Positions 16,222-25,276 of a stretch of 64,000 nucleotides of DNA are shown here, in pieces (the first letter of the stretch is position 1; each line of letters starts with the position of its first letter). The stretch covers positions 2,666,001 through 2,730,000 of the forward strand of contig NZ_CP012981.1 of NCBI RefSeq assembly GCF_001411495.1, written 5' to 3'. The notes beneath the pieces are model-generated. The model was not told where the DNA came from. It did not search any database and saw only the letters and a program-made list of their open reading frames with translations. The position numbers were made by a program, and so were the translations under genes. The stretch is from Burkholderia cepacia ATCC 25416 (GTDB lineage: Bacteria > Pseudomonadota > Gammaproteobacteria > Burkholderiales > Burkholderiaceae).

Positions 16222-16764
16222 ATGAAAGACGCACTTGAATCCATCGATTCCGGCTGGCACGTCGATCCGGTCGCGGGAACGATCATCGGCCAGTTGCCGG
16301 TGACGCTGGCGGTTGACAGCCGGAGCCTGAAAAGAAGGGCGATCGCGTGCATGGTGCTGGCCGCGGCAAGCCTGTGCGGTTATGCGGCCGCTCCGGCACT
16401 CTGGCCGGTAGCGGCGCTGGCCGGATTGCTGGCGCTGGCGGGGGCCGCCTTCTTCGTGTCGTCGCGACGCAGGATGGTGCTGCATGTCGACGAGACGGGT
16501 TTCAGGCTGATCGGAGGCGTACGCGAACAACCCGCCACGCCATGGCGTGATGTCACCGAATTCCGGATCATCAGCGTCGCAGGCAATCGCTACATCGGCT
16601 ACCAGTTCTCGGCGCATTCGTCGCGCACCAGGGTGCCGGGCGGCGTGATGCTGCCGATTGCCCGGTTTGCCGATCTTCCGCTCGATGCGGTGGCAGGACT
16701 GCTCGAGGCATGTCGGCGGCAGTTCGGCATGCCGGACAACGAGGTCGACCGAACGGGCGGGTGA
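16222..16764 (+). CDS. Two-helix membrane protein with PH-like domain
   Basis: The 180-residue product has a cytoplasmic start, two adjacent hydrophobic helices (about residues 37-75) and a C-terminal beta-rich region (MVLHVDETGFRLIGG, then PWRDVTEFRIIS) of the kind found in bacterial PH-like membrane proteins. It probably sits in the inner membrane. Function unknown. It runs alone between a lipoprotein gene and a VOC gene. Confidence 0.65.
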   Translation: MKDALESIDSGWHVDPVAGTIIGQLPVTLAVDSRSLKRRAIACMVLAAASLCGYAAAPALWPVAALAGLLALAGAAFFVSSRRRMVLHVDETGFRLIGGVREQPATPWRDVTEFRIISVAGNRYIGYQFSAHSSRTRVPGGVMLPIARFADLPLDAVAGLLEACRRQFGMPDNEVDRTGG

Positions 16765-16926
16765 CGCCCGATGCGGCGACTCCGGGCGTCCTGATACTCG
16801 AGAAAACAAAAAAATGCAGGACGCCGTGTCGATTTCCGCCGGAGTCGTCCGTCGTAGCATCGGAGGCGTGCGCATCGCGCGTCCGTCCCGATTCCGATAC
16901 GACAACCGACCGAAGGAGCGACACCC

Positions 16927-17400
16927 ATGTCCACGTCCGTCAAACCGATCCCGGAAGGGATGCGTACGCTGACGCCGCACCTGATCTGCGCCGGCGCAGC
17001 CGCAGCCATCGACTTCTACAAGCGCGCGTTCAATGCGAGCGAACAGTTTCGCCTGGCGATGCCTGACGGCCGGCTCGCGCACGCGTGCCTCGTGATCGGC
17101 GATTCGACACTGATGCTGGTGGATGAAATGCCCGAACACGGCGCGCTCGGGCCGAAGGCCCTGAAAGGCACGCCGGTCTGTCTGCACCTGTACGTGCCTG
17201 ATACGGACGCGGCGATCGCGAAGGCGGTCGCGGCCGGCGCGACGGTGACGATTCCCGCCGCAGACATGTTCTGGGGCGACCGCTACGGACAGGTCGAGGA
17301 TCCGTTCGGACATCGCTGGTCGCTCGCGACGCACCAGCGCGACCTGACGCCCGAGCAGATCGCGGAGGCGATGGCCAGCGCGCCGCCGTGCGGCAGCTGA
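16927..17400 (+). CDS. PhnB-like VOC family protein
   Basis: The 157-residue product shows the PhnB/YdcJ-like VOC pattern: TLTPHLICAGAAAAIDFYKRAF at the start, LMLVDEMPEHG in the middle, and a closing GDRYGQVEDPFGHRWSLATH. Members of this branch are small metal-dependent or binding proteins; the phn link in the name is historical and does not show a phosphonate role here. CGAAGGAG precedes the ATG. It is convergent with the diguanylate cyclase gene. Confidence 0.85.
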   Translation: MSTSVKPIPEGMRTLTPHLICAGAAAAIDFYKRAFNASEQFRLAMPDGRLAHACLVIGDSTLMLVDEMPEHGALGPKALKGTPVCLHLYVPDTDAAIAKAVAAGATVTIPAADMFWGDRYGQVEDPFGHRWSLATHQRDLTPEQIAEAMASAPPCGS

Positions 17401-17451
17401 CACAGCCGCGCCACCGCAGTTGAACGGCCGGGCGGCGGCATGTGCCCGCGC

Positions 17452-18423
17452 TCACGCGCCGGCCTTCCTGCCGCGCTGCTTGTGCTCGTACATCCGCTGG
17501 TCGGCCGATGCGAGCAGGCCGGCCACGTCGTGATGGTGCGCGGGGTCGTAGTCGACGTGCCCGACACTGAACCGGATGTCATAGCCGCGCGCGTCGGCCG
17601 TGTTGCGCAGCGCAAGCGCCTGCGTCACGCGGTCGACCGGCTCGGCGACGTCGGCCGGATCGGTGGCACTCAGCAGCACGACGAACTCGTCGCCGCCAAG
17701 CCGTGCGATCACGTCGCTGTCGCGCAGTGCGCCCGTCAGCGTGTCGGCAAATGCCTTGAGCGCGCGGTCGCCCTCGGCATGGCCGAAGCGGTCGTTGATC
17801 GCCTTGAAATCGTTCAGGTCGAAGAACAGCAGCACCGCGTGACGACCCAGGCGATCGCACAGGCTCAGCACGTGGCGGGCCAGGATCTCGAAGCCGCGGC
17901 GGTTCGTCAGCTGGGTGAGCTCGTCGGTGGTCGCGAAATGCAGCGCGGCGATCTCGCGTTCGGTCATGTGGGCGAGATCGCCGAGCAGCGCGAGCTCGTC
18001 GGGTTCGAGCGAGCGCGGCCGCGTGTCGATCAGGCACAGCGTACCGATGGGCGCGCCGTTCGGCGCCGCGAGCGGCCGGCCGGCGTAGAAGCGGATGCCG
18101 GGCGCGCCGGTGACGAGTGGATTGTCGTGGAAGCGATCGTCGTTCAGCGCATCCTGGATCACCATCGTATTGCCCGCGAGCAGCGCATGGGAGCAGAACG
18201 ACACGTCGCGCGACGTTTGCGTGACGTCGAGCCCGGCATGGCTCTTGAACCACTGGCGATCGTCGTCGACGAGGCTGACGAGTGCGATCGGCACGTCGAA
18301 CAGCCTGCGTGCAAGACGCGTCAGGCGATCGAAGCGTTCTTCGGGCGGCGTGTCGAGGATCGAGAGCGAATGAAGCGTATCGAGCCGGGCCGCCTCGTCG
18401 GCCGGTTTCGGTGCAATTTGCAT
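17452..18423 (-). CDS. GAF-GGDEF diguanylate cyclase
   Basis: The 323-residue product has an N-terminal GAF domain (about residues 25-160, with the FCSHALLAG segment common in redox or light-sensing GAFs) and a C-terminal GGDEF domain. The active-site motif GGDEF is intact in ARLGGDEFVVLL, and RDSD five residues before it is a complete inhibitory I-site, so it should make cyclic di-GMP from GTP under product inhibition. There is no membrane segment, so it senses a cytoplasmic signal. It stands alone on the minus strand. Confidence 0.92.
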   Translation of the reverse strand: MQIAPKPADEAARLDTLHSLSILDTPPEERFDRLTRLARRLFDVPIALVSLVDDDRQWFKSHAGLDVTQTSRDVSFCSHALLAGNTMVIQDALNDDRFHDNPLVTGAPGIRFYAGRPLAAPNGAPIGTLCLIDTRPRSLEPDELALLGDLAHMTEREIAALHFATTDELTQLTNRRGFEILARHVLSLCDRLGRHAVLLFFDLNDFKAINDRFGHAEGDRALKAFADTLTGALRDSDVIARLGGDEFVVLLSATDPADVAEPVDRVTQALALRNTADARGYDIRFSVGHVDYDPAHHHDVAGLLASADQRMYEHKQRGRKAGA

Positions 18424-18687
18424 GGGTCGTGTCCTTTGTCCCGGCTGCGAGGCCGGTCACGGGATCGTATGCTGGACAGTATCGCGCATTGCGCGGCGCA
18501 TCGCCATGCCGGCAATCCGGAAGCGGGCGGTTTCGGCCTGGCCCGGATCGTTGCAGATGCGGTGAGGAGCGGGCGTCATGGGCCCGCGTTTCGCCCCGAT
18601 GCGCAATCCGGTGCGCGACGTCTCAAGGTGCCCGGCGCAGTGCCGTAAACAGGGCGAGTCCAATCGTTCATCGCCTCCCACTCCACC

Positions 18688-18915
18688 ATGGTTCGAATTC
18701 TGTACGCGGGCTATCTCGCGTTTGCGCTGTATCTGCTTTATCCGATGGTCCAGAACACGTTTGCGTTCGGCGTCGTATGTGTGAGCAACGCGCTGCCGGG
18801 CGGCGCCAGCGGCTTGTCGACGTCGTCGGCACGCGGCGCGGATGCGCATGCGAATCGCTGCGCGCCGATGACGCAGGCCGGTGCCGCGGCCGGGCGGACG
18901 GCTGAAATCCATTAA
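18688..18915 (+). CDS. Small exported or membrane protein
   Basis: The 75-residue product begins MVRILYAGYLAFALYLLYPM, a hydrophobic start that is either a signal peptide or one membrane helix, and carries Cys residues in the remaining 50 residues (VVCVSNAL; NRCAPM). Nothing more specific can be seen. Codon usage and the distance to the upstream gene support a real gene, but there is no family match that I know. Confidence 0.45.
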   Translation: MVRILYAGYLAFALYLLYPMVQNTFAFGVVCVSNALPGGASGLSTSSARGADAHANRCAPMTQAGAAAGRTAEIH

Positions 18916-19016
18916 GCAGGCGACGCGTTGGCCATTCGGCCGAATTGAGCTTCGCGCGACGCTCGCCGATCATCTGCAATACGGCGGATCGAACACGGGG
19001 GTGAGCGCGGCGCGTG

Positions 19017-19640
19017 TCAGTAGCTGGAGCGGTACGGCGTGCCCTGGTCGAAACGGCTTTGCCAGTGCGTGAGATAGCGCGACGCGAGTTGCGGGTTGTT
19101 CCACACCACGACGACGTTCTCGGAATTGCGGCTGGCCGCCGACGCGCTGTAGTTGAACGAGCCCGTTTCGACGTGCTCGGCGTCGATCACGAGGTACTTG
19201 TCGTGATGGATCGCATAGGCGTCGATCGTGCGTGTCGGGATGCCTGCGTTGACGAGCAGGTTCAACGCCTGCTTGCTGCTCTTTGCGCGATTGCCCTTGT
19301 CGTCGACCACCACCGCGACATTCACACCGCGTCGCTTGGCGGCGAGCAGTGCGCGCGTGACGGGCGGCGACGTGAACGAATAGGCGGCGACGCGGATCGA
19401 ACTGCGCGCGGCGCCGATCGCTTTCAGCACCAGCGCTTCGGCACCGCCATCGGGCGAAAATGCCGATTCGACGACCTGTGTTGCGGGCGCTTCGTGAGTG
19501 GGGGCCGGTAGCCACCGCGACACGAAGTCGATCGCCTGCTGGAGCAGCGATTCGCTTTGCGTCTTGCCGAAAGCGGTGAACGGTGTGGCGAGCAGGGAGG
19601 CGGCGAGACAGGCAGCGGCGAGGCGATTGCGCGACAACAT
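19017..19640 (-). CDS. Exported phospholipase D-like nuclease (Nuc family)
   Basis: From the ATG at 19640 the product has 207 residues. It starts MLSRNRLAAACLAASLLA, a signal peptide ending near AFG. A single HKD motif is present, HDKYLVID with His146 and Lys148, followed by GSFNYSASA. Single-HKD enzymes of this size are the Nuc endonuclease group, which work as dimers and cut DNA without metal; phosphodiester or phospholipid targets are both known for the superfamily. It should act in the periplasm or outside. It stands alone. Confidence 0.85.
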   Translation of the reverse strand: MLSRNRLAAACLAASLLATPFTAFGKTQSESLLQQAIDFVSRWLPAPTHEAPATQVVESAFSPDGGAEALVLKAIGAARSSIRVAAYSFTSPPVTRALLAAKRRGVNVAVVVDDKGNRAKSSKQALNLLVNAGIPTRTIDAYAIHHDKYLVIDAEHVETGSFNYSASAASRNSENVVVVWNNPQLASRYLTHWQSRFDQGTPYRSSY

Positions 19641-19983
19641 CTTGGACAGCGAATAATTTCGAGACAGCGGGCCGTGAGTGTAACGCACACGTGGCGGCCC
19701 GGTCACGTGCGGATGCAACGGGATGACGCATCGCGAAGACCGGCGATGGCAGAGGCGATGACGCAAAGTTGCGTTGTGCGGGATCCGTGTGTGCGATCGG
19801 GGCGATCGGCGGATGGGGGCGATGGCAGCGCGTGAATGCGCTTGCGGCGGCAGGGTGTCGGCGTGCAAGCCGTGCGAGAGTGCAACCAGGTAGGCTCGCT
19901 GGAACCGGCGGCAGCAACGCGAACGCAACGAACGATCCGTGTGCGTCACGCGCTCCCGTATGCGTTTCCGTACGCGCGATGCG
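19641..19983. other. Intergenic region without a supported gene
   Basis: About 340 GC-rich bases between two genes on the same strand. Open frames run through it in several phases but none has a ribosome site or features; the upstream extension of the nuclease frame is discussed under rejected items. Confidence 0.4.
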
Positions 19984-20472
19984 TCAGTCCTCGGCCGAAG
20001 CCCTTCCGGCAGCTTCGGCTGCGACCCATCCGGGGCCACGCTCCGGCTGCACGTCGCGGGCGTCGAGCGGCTCGCCGCACGCCGAGCATACGGTGACCGC
20101 GTGCATCAGATGGCCGCAGGTACGGTGACGCAACTGCACTGGCGGCCCCTGGCCGTCGTCTTTCCAGCGGTCTCCCCATGCGGTCAGCGCAAGCAGGGTC
20201 GGGTAGAGGTCGAGGCCCTTGTCCGTCAAACGATATTCGAAACGCGGCGGGCGTTCCTGATAAGCGCGCTTGGCCAGCACGCCTTCGTCGACGAGCCGCG
20301 CGAGCCGCTCCGCCAGCACATGGCGCGTGACGCCGAGCTGGGTCTGGAACGCGTCGAAGCGGCGGCAGCCGAGGAACGCGTTGCGGAGGATCAGCATGGT
20401 CCAGCGGTCGCCGAGCACGGCAAGCGTACGCGCGACCGAACAGTTCAGCGTGCCGATGTCATCCCATTTCAT
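19984..20472 (-). CDS. HxlR family transcriptional regulator
   Basis: The 162-residue product has the HxlR winged-helix pattern: CSVARTLAVLGDRWTMLILRN at the start (Cys11 is the redox-reactive position in some members), FDAFQTQLGVTRHVLAERLARL as the recognition part, and PPRFEYRLTDKG at the wing. It carries a C-terminal extension with a Cys pair (CGHLMH; CSACGEP) that may bind zinc. It is divergent from a thioesterase gene and a perfect inverted repeat lies between them (20586-20600). Confidence 0.9.
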   Translation of the reverse strand: MKWDDIGTLNCSVARTLAVLGDRWTMLILRNAFLGCRRFDAFQTQLGVTRHVLAERLARLVDEGVLAKRAYQERPPRFEYRLTDKGLDLYPTLLALTAWGDRWKDDGQGPPVQLRHRTCGHLMHAVTVCSACGEPLDARDVQPERGPGWVAAEAAGRASAED

Positions 20473-20585
20473 CGTCGAGTCTCTTGCGGCGGTTCAGCGA
20501 AATAGCGGGCTCGATTATAGAACCCGCCTTCGACTGCAACGAGCCCGGCCACGTTGACAACGACCGTGATCGTTGTGAATAATCA

Positions 20586-20600
20586 GTTCCAATTTGGAAC
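20586..20600. promoter_or_regulatory. Inverted repeat between HxlR and thioesterase genes
   Basis: GTTCCAA-T-TTGGAAC is a perfect palindrome with seven-base arms and a single central base. It lies in the divergent intergenic region and 41 bases before the thioesterase ATG, where a repressor bound to it would block that promoter. It is the likely HxlR operator. Confidence 0.6.
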
Positions 20601-20641
20601 TTACTCGCGCGGCGACGCGCTTTCAACCCGGAGACAACCCG

Positions 20642-21079
20642 ATGAACCCGCTTTCCCTGTCTGGTCTCGATCTGCTGCGCGCAGCGGTATCGGGCGATGC
20701 GCCGCTCGCGTCGATTTCCGAGACGATCCCGATGCGTCCGCTCGACGTCGAGCTCGGTTATGTGAAATTTTCGGCGCGGGCGGACGGCCGGCACCTGAAC
20801 CCGCTCGGCGGCGTGCACGGCGGGTTCGCGGCGACGGTGCTCGATTCTGTCACGGGGTGTGCGGTGCATTCGATGCTTGATGCGGGCGTCGGCTACGGTA
20901 CGGTCGATCTGCATGTGAAGATGCTGCGGCCCGTGCCGCGCGACGTCGAGCTGGTTGCGGAAGGGCGCGTGATTCACCTGTCGCGTTCGCTGGGCGTTGC
21001 CGAGGGCACGCTGAAGACGCCGGACGACAAGATCGTCGCGCATGCGTCGGCGACCTGTTTCATCCAGCGGCCGCAGTAA
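20642..21079 (+). CDS. PaaI-type hotdog thioesterase
   Basis: The 145-residue product has the hotdog thioesterase signature: HLNPLGGVHGGFAATVLDS (about residues 51-69), where the HGG loop binds CoA, and TVDLHVKMLRPVP following it. Enzymes of this group split acyl-CoA or phenylacetyl-CoA esters in the cytoplasm. The SISETIPMRPLDVELG start is common in the branch of uncharacterised thioesterases. It is divergent from the HxlR gene. Confidence 0.85.
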   Translation: MNPLSLSGLDLLRAAVSGDAPLASISETIPMRPLDVELGYVKFSARADGRHLNPLGGVHGGFAATVLDSVTGCAVHSMLDAGVGYGTVDLHVKMLRPVPRDVELVAEGRVIHLSRSLGVAEGTLKTPDDKIVAHASATCFIQRPQ

Positions 21080-21226
21080 CGGCGGCTGCAACGCCTTCGT
21101 TCGGGCCCTGCGCGTGAACGCTCGCACCTTTACCGAAGGCCGCCTGTAAGCGTGTGCGGCACCTGTCTGAAGCGGTCGCTTCAATGTGATAGCGTTCCTG
21201 CTTTCCACTGACGCGACAGGAACAGC

Positions 21227-22279
21227 ATGGAATACCGCACACTCGGCGATTCGGGCATCGAGGTCAGCCTGATCGGCCTCGGCACGATGACGTGGGGCGA
21301 GCAGAATTCGGAGCGCGATGCGCACGAGCAGATCGACTACGCGATCGGGCAAGGCGTGACGCTGATCGATGCCGCGGAGATGTATCCGGTGCCGCCGAAG
21401 CCCGATACGCAGGGGCGCACCGAACAGTACATCGGCACGTGGCTCGCGCAGCATCGCGCGCAGCGCGAGCGCATCGTGCTTGCGACGAAAATCGCGGGGC
21501 CGGCGCGGCAGCCGCACAATCCGCGCCATATTCGCGGCGAAGGCAACCAGTTCGACCGGAAGAACCTGACCGAAGCGCTCGACGGCAGCCTCAAGCGCCT
21601 GCAGACCGACTACGTCGATCTTTATCAGCTGCACTGGCCCGATCGCAGCACGACGACGTTCGGCCGTCCCGCCTATCCGTGGGTCGACGATGCCTACACG
21701 GTGCCGATCGAGGAAACCCTCGGCGTGCTCGCGGAATTCGTGAAGGCCGGCAAGGTACGCGCGATCGGCGTGTCGAACGAAACGCCATGGGGCGTCGCGC
21801 AGTTCCTGCGCGCGGCCGAGAAGCTCGGGCTGCCGCGCATCGCGAGCATCCAGAATCCGTACAGCCTGGTGAATCGCACGTTCGAGAACGGGCTGTCGGA
21901 GTTCACGCATCGTGACGGCGTCGGCCTGCTCGCGTATTCGCCGCTCGCGTTCGGCTGGCTGTCCGGCAAGTACGAGAACGGTGCGCGTCCGGCCGGCGCG
22001 CGCATCACGCTGTTCGAGCGTTTCCAGCGCTACAGCAAGCCGCAGGCCGTCGAGGCGACGTCGCGCTATGTCGCGCTCGCGCGGCGTCACGGGCTGTCGC
22101 CCGCGCAGCTCGCGCTGGCGTTCGTCAACAGCCGTCCGTTCGTGCGCAGCAACCTGGTCGGCGCGACGTCGCTCGAGCAGTTGAAGGAGAACATCGGCAG
22201 CGTCGACGTGAAGCTGTCCGACGAGATCCTCGCCGAGATCGATGCGCTGCACGAACGGCAGCCGAACCCGGCGCCGTAA
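21227..22279 (+). CDS. Aldo/keto reductase (Tas-like)
   Basis: The 350-residue product follows the NADPH-dependent aldo/keto reductase pattern: IGLGTMTWGEQN and the catalytic Asp and Tyr in TLIDAAEMYPVP (Asp and Tyr spaced as in the family), Lys in LATKIAGPAR, His in LYQLHWPDR, and an NADP-binding end NLVGATSLEQLKENI. The order and length match the Tas protein group. It reduces aldehydes or ketones; the natural substrate is unknown. The gene is monocistronic, with a converging transporter gene behind it. Confidence 0.9.
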   Translation: MEYRTLGDSGIEVSLIGLGTMTWGEQNSERDAHEQIDYAIGQGVTLIDAAEMYPVPPKPDTQGRTEQYIGTWLAQHRAQRERIVLATKIAGPARQPHNPRHIRGEGNQFDRKNLTEALDGSLKRLQTDYVDLYQLHWPDRSTTTFGRPAYPWVDDAYTVPIEETLGVLAEFVKAGKVRAIGVSNETPWGVAQFLRAAEKLGLPRIASIQNPYSLVNRTFENGLSEFTHRDGVGLLAYSPLAFGWLSGKYENGARPAGARITLFERFQRYSKPQAVEATSRYVALARRHGLSPAQLALAFVNSRPFVRSNLVGATSLEQLKENIGSVDVKLSDEILAEIDALHERQPNPAP

Positions 22280-22366
22280 ACGGCGCGCGGCCCGCGCGGC
22301 GACGATGCCGCGCCGGGCCGCACCGGGCCGCACCGGCGGCGTGTCGCCGCGCCGTCGTTTCTTCCG

Positions 22367-23653
22367 TTATCGCATCTTGAGCCGGGTGCGCGCGACGAAC
22401 AGCGCGACGAGGCTCAGCACCGCACACCCCATCAGGTAGAGCGCCGGCGACAGCCGGTTGCCGGTCGCGCTGATCAGCCAGGTGATGACGAACGGCGCGA
22501 AGCCGCCGAACAGCGTGACCCCCGTGTTGTAGCTGACCGCGAGCCCCGTTGCGCGCGTCTGCGACGGGAACAGCTCGGCCATCAGCGCCGGCAGCGCGCC
22601 GCAGTACATCGCCTTCAGCGCGCCGATCCAGACCAGTGCGGCGAGCATCGTTGCGAACGACGCGTGGCGCGTGAGCCAGGCGAACGTCGGCCACACGCTG
22701 ACGAGCATCAGCACGGCCGCGGCCGCCATCATGCGGATCCGCCCCGTGCGATCGGACAGGTGGCCGACGACCGGCGTGACGAGCGTGAGTACGAAACCGG
22801 TCGCGAGCGTCGCCGCGAAGCCCGTCGACGCGGGCAGGCCGAGCTGCTTGATCGCATAGGTCGGCATGTACAGCACCATGTAGTTGATCGCGGTCGAGAT
22901 CACGAGCGCGCCGATCGACAGCAGCAGCCGCAGCTTCTGATCCGCGAACAGTTCGCGCACGGGCGCTTCCGAGCGTGCCTGCGTCTTGAACTCGACGCCT
23001 TCGTCGACGTAACGGCGGATGTACAGCCCGACCGGGCCGATCGCGAGCCCGAACAGGAACGGCACGCGCCAGCCCCAGCTTTCGAGTTGCGCGGTTGTCA
23101 GCGTGGACGTCAGCAGCGCACCGAAGCCCGACGCGAGCAGCGTCGCGAGGCCCTGGCTCGCGAACTGCCAGCTCGACATGAAACCGCGCCGCTGCGGCGC
23201 GTGCTCGACGAGGAACGCGGTCGAGCTCGCGAATTCGCCGCCCGCGGAAAAGCCCTGCATCAGTCGCGACAACATGATCCCGAGCGGCGCAAGTATGCCG
23301 ATCGATGCATAGGTCGGCATCGACGCGATCAGCAGCGTGCCGGCCATCATCATCGCGATCGACAGCAGCAGCGACGCCTTGCGGCCCGCGCGATCCGCGT
23401 ACGCGCCGAGCACGAAGCCGCCGATCGGCCGGATCAGGTAGGACAGCCCGAACGTGCCGAGCGTGAGCATCAGCGACGTCGCTTCGCTCGTGGCGGGGAA
23501 GAACAGCTTGGCGATCGTCACCGCGAAGAAGCCGTAGACGATCAGGTCGAACCATTCGAGTGCGTTGCCGATCGACGCCGCGAAGATGATGCGCCGGATC
23601 TTCGCGGCGCTGGGGAGGGCGGCTTCCTGCGAGGTCAGGGTGGTCGTGTTCAT
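22367..23653 (-). CDS. MHS family MFS transporter (metabolite/H+ symporter)
   Basis: The 428-residue product has twelve predicted helices and the MHS marks: GNALEWFDLIVYGFFAV in helix 1 (about residues 29-45), RPIGGFVLGAYADRAGRKASL in the loop after helix 2, and LMQGFSAGGEFASSTAFLVE in helix 4. These proteins import organic acids, osmolytes or amino-acid derivatives with protons. It is read in the same direction as the M20 peptidase gene (36 bases apart) so it may import the substrate of that peptidase. Substrate is inference. Confidence 0.88.
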   Translation of the reverse strand: MNTTTLTSQEAALPSAAKIRRIIFAASIGNALEWFDLIVYGFFAVTIAKLFFPATSEATSLMLTLGTFGLSYLIRPIGGFVLGAYADRAGRKASLLLSIAMMMAGTLLIASMPTYASIGILAPLGIMLSRLMQGFSAGGEFASSTAFLVEHAPQRRGFMSSWQFASQGLATLLASGFGALLTSTLTTAQLESWGWRVPFLFGLAIGPVGLYIRRYVDEGVEFKTQARSEAPVRELFADQKLRLLLSIGALVISTAINYMVLYMPTYAIKQLGLPASTGFAATLATGFVLTLVTPVVGHLSDRTGRIRMMAAAAVLMLVSVWPTFAWLTRHASFATMLAALVWIGALKAMYCGALPALMAELFPSQTRATGLAVSYNTGVTLFGGFAPFVITWLISATGNRLSPALYLMGCAVLSLVALFVARTRLKMR

Positions 23654-23688
23654 CGTGTGGGCAGATCCCGTGAAAGGGGCGAAGCGCG

Positions 23689-25110
23689 TTACAGGGTGGC
23701 GCCGGCCGCGGCGGGCGCCGCGCGGCGAACGGTCGGGGCGTCCTCGCCGAGATCCCAGAAGAGACCGGCCATCATCTGCAGGCCCTCACTGACGACGCTC
23801 GCGAGCAGGTGCTCGTCGGGCGCGTGCTGCGAGCACGCGGGGTACGAATGGGGTACCCACAGGGTCGGCAGCCCGAGCGTGTCGGCGAACACTTCGTTCG
23901 GCAGCGTGCCGCCGAGATTCGGCAGGATCGCGGGTTTCTTGCCGGTGGTCCGCGCCAGCGACGCGACCGCCCAGCGGACCCACGGATCGTCCGGCGGCAC
24001 GCGCGTCGCCGGTGCACCGCGCTCGACGTCGATCTCGATGTCGGCGAAGCCGTGCGCATCGAGGTGCGTGCGCAGGTGCGCATGCAGCGCCTGCCAGTCG
24101 GTGCCGACGACGAAGCGCAACTGGCAGTGCGCATACGCGGCGGGCGGGATCGCATTGACGGGGTGCTCGGGGTTGCCGGCCTTGAATGCGAGGATCTCGA
24201 ACGTGTTCCAGCCGAACACGCGTTCGGGCGCGGTGAGGCCGGGCTCGCCCCAGCCGGCGTCGAGCGCCGGATCGCCGGGGCCGCCGCCGACGCAGAGATC
24301 GGCGAGCGCCTCGCGCACGTCGGCCGGGATCGGCGGCGGACGCAGCCCCGCGACGCGAATCGCGCCGCGCGCGTCGACGAGGCTCGCGAGTGCGTGCGCG
24401 AGCACGATCGCCGGATTGCGCAGCAGCCCGCCCCAGTTGCCGGAGTGATGCGCGCCGTCACGGGCACGCAGGCTCAGCTTGAAATTGACCGAGCCGCGCG
24501 AGCCGAGGAACACCGTGGGGCGCGCGGCCGCGATGCGCGGGCCGTCGGACGCGATCAGCACGTCGGCCGCGAGCGCATCGCGCTCCTGACGGCACAGTGC
24601 GTCGAGGCCCGGCGAACCCGTTTCCTCGCCCATCTCGATCAGCAGCTTCGCGTTGAAGCCCATCCGGCCGCCGCGTGCATCGAGCACGCTCGCCAGCGCG
24701 GCCAGGTTGATGGTGTGCTGGCCCTTGTTGTCGGCGCTGCCGCGGCCGTACCAGCGGTCGCCGTCGGCCGTCAGCGTCCACGGCGACAGCGGTGCGCGCC
24801 ACTGCGCGTCGTAGCCGCGCACGACGTCGCCGTGGCCGTAGATCAGCACGGTCGGCAGTGCATCGTCTTCGTGGCGCGATGCGAGCAGGAACGGGCCGCC
24901 GCCGTCGACGGGGTTGTCGACGATCCGCGACGTGAAGCCGAGGCGCGCGGCCTCGGGTGCGATCTCGTCGGTCAGGTAGGCGCGCAGCGCGGCACCGTTG
25001 CCGCTCTCCTGGCTTTCGGTTCGCAAGCCGACGCGGCGGCTCAGAGTCGTGAAGAACGCACCGGATTCGAACTGGTTCAGCGCGTGCTGGATGGCGGCGG
25101 TACGGCTCAA
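23689..25110 (-). CDS. M20 family metallopeptidase (dipeptidase/deacylase type)
   Basis: With a TTG start at 25110 (preceded by AGAGGAGA on the minus strand) the product has 473 residues. The M20 metal-binding signals are present: VLIYGHGDVV with the first His, YGRGSADNKGQ with the bridging Asp, EMGEETGSPG with the catalytic Glu pair, and a closing PHSYPACSQHAPDEH with the last His. The central dimer domain is present. M20 enzymes hydrolyse dipeptides or acyl-amino acids. It lies between an MHS transporter and a divergent LysR gene, suggesting a uptake-and-cleavage unit. Confidence 0.88.
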   Translation of the reverse strand: MSRTAAIQHALNQFESGAFFTTLSRRVGLRTESQESGNGAALRAYLTDEIAPEAARLGFTSRIVDNPVDGGGPFLLASRHEDDALPTVLIYGHGDVVRGYDAQWRAPLSPWTLTADGDRWYGRGSADNKGQHTINLAALASVLDARGGRMGFNAKLLIEMGEETGSPGLDALCRQERDALAADVLIASDGPRIAAARPTVFLGSRGSVNFKLSLRARDGAHHSGNWGGLLRNPAIVLAHALASLVDARGAIRVAGLRPPPIPADVREALADLCVGGGPGDPALDAGWGEPGLTAPERVFGWNTFEILAFKAGNPEHPVNAIPPAAYAHCQLRFVVGTDWQALHAHLRTHLDAHGFADIEIDVERGAPATRVPPDDPWVRWAVASLARTTGKKPAILPNLGGTLPNEVFADTLGLPTLWVPHSYPACSQHAPDEHLLASVVSEGLQMMAGLFWDLGEDAPTVRRAAPAAAGATL

Positions 25111-25276
25111 GTCGTGTCTCCTCTGTCGGGTTCGCTGCACGCCGCGGATCGTGCGTGCAGCGTGAAGTGCGATCGATTCTAGAAAGCCGTTTTTTTTGTC
25201 ACAATGATCGAATTTCGAACCTTTCTTTGCCGAAAAGGCAAAGCAGCGCGGCCGGCAGCCGGGCGGAGACAGAACG

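Noticed and set aside
19641..20039. Longer N-terminus for the phospholipase-D-like nuclease
   Set aside because: The frame is open up to 20039, but that would bury the signal peptide and give a basic, low-complexity start. The ATG at 19640 fits the signal peptide.
22664..24448. Open frame of about 590 residues on the plus strand
   Set aside because: It lies antisense to the MHS transporter and M20 peptidase genes, whose products have clear family motifs. Its Arg/Glu-rich composition is typical of shadow frames in GC-rich DNA.
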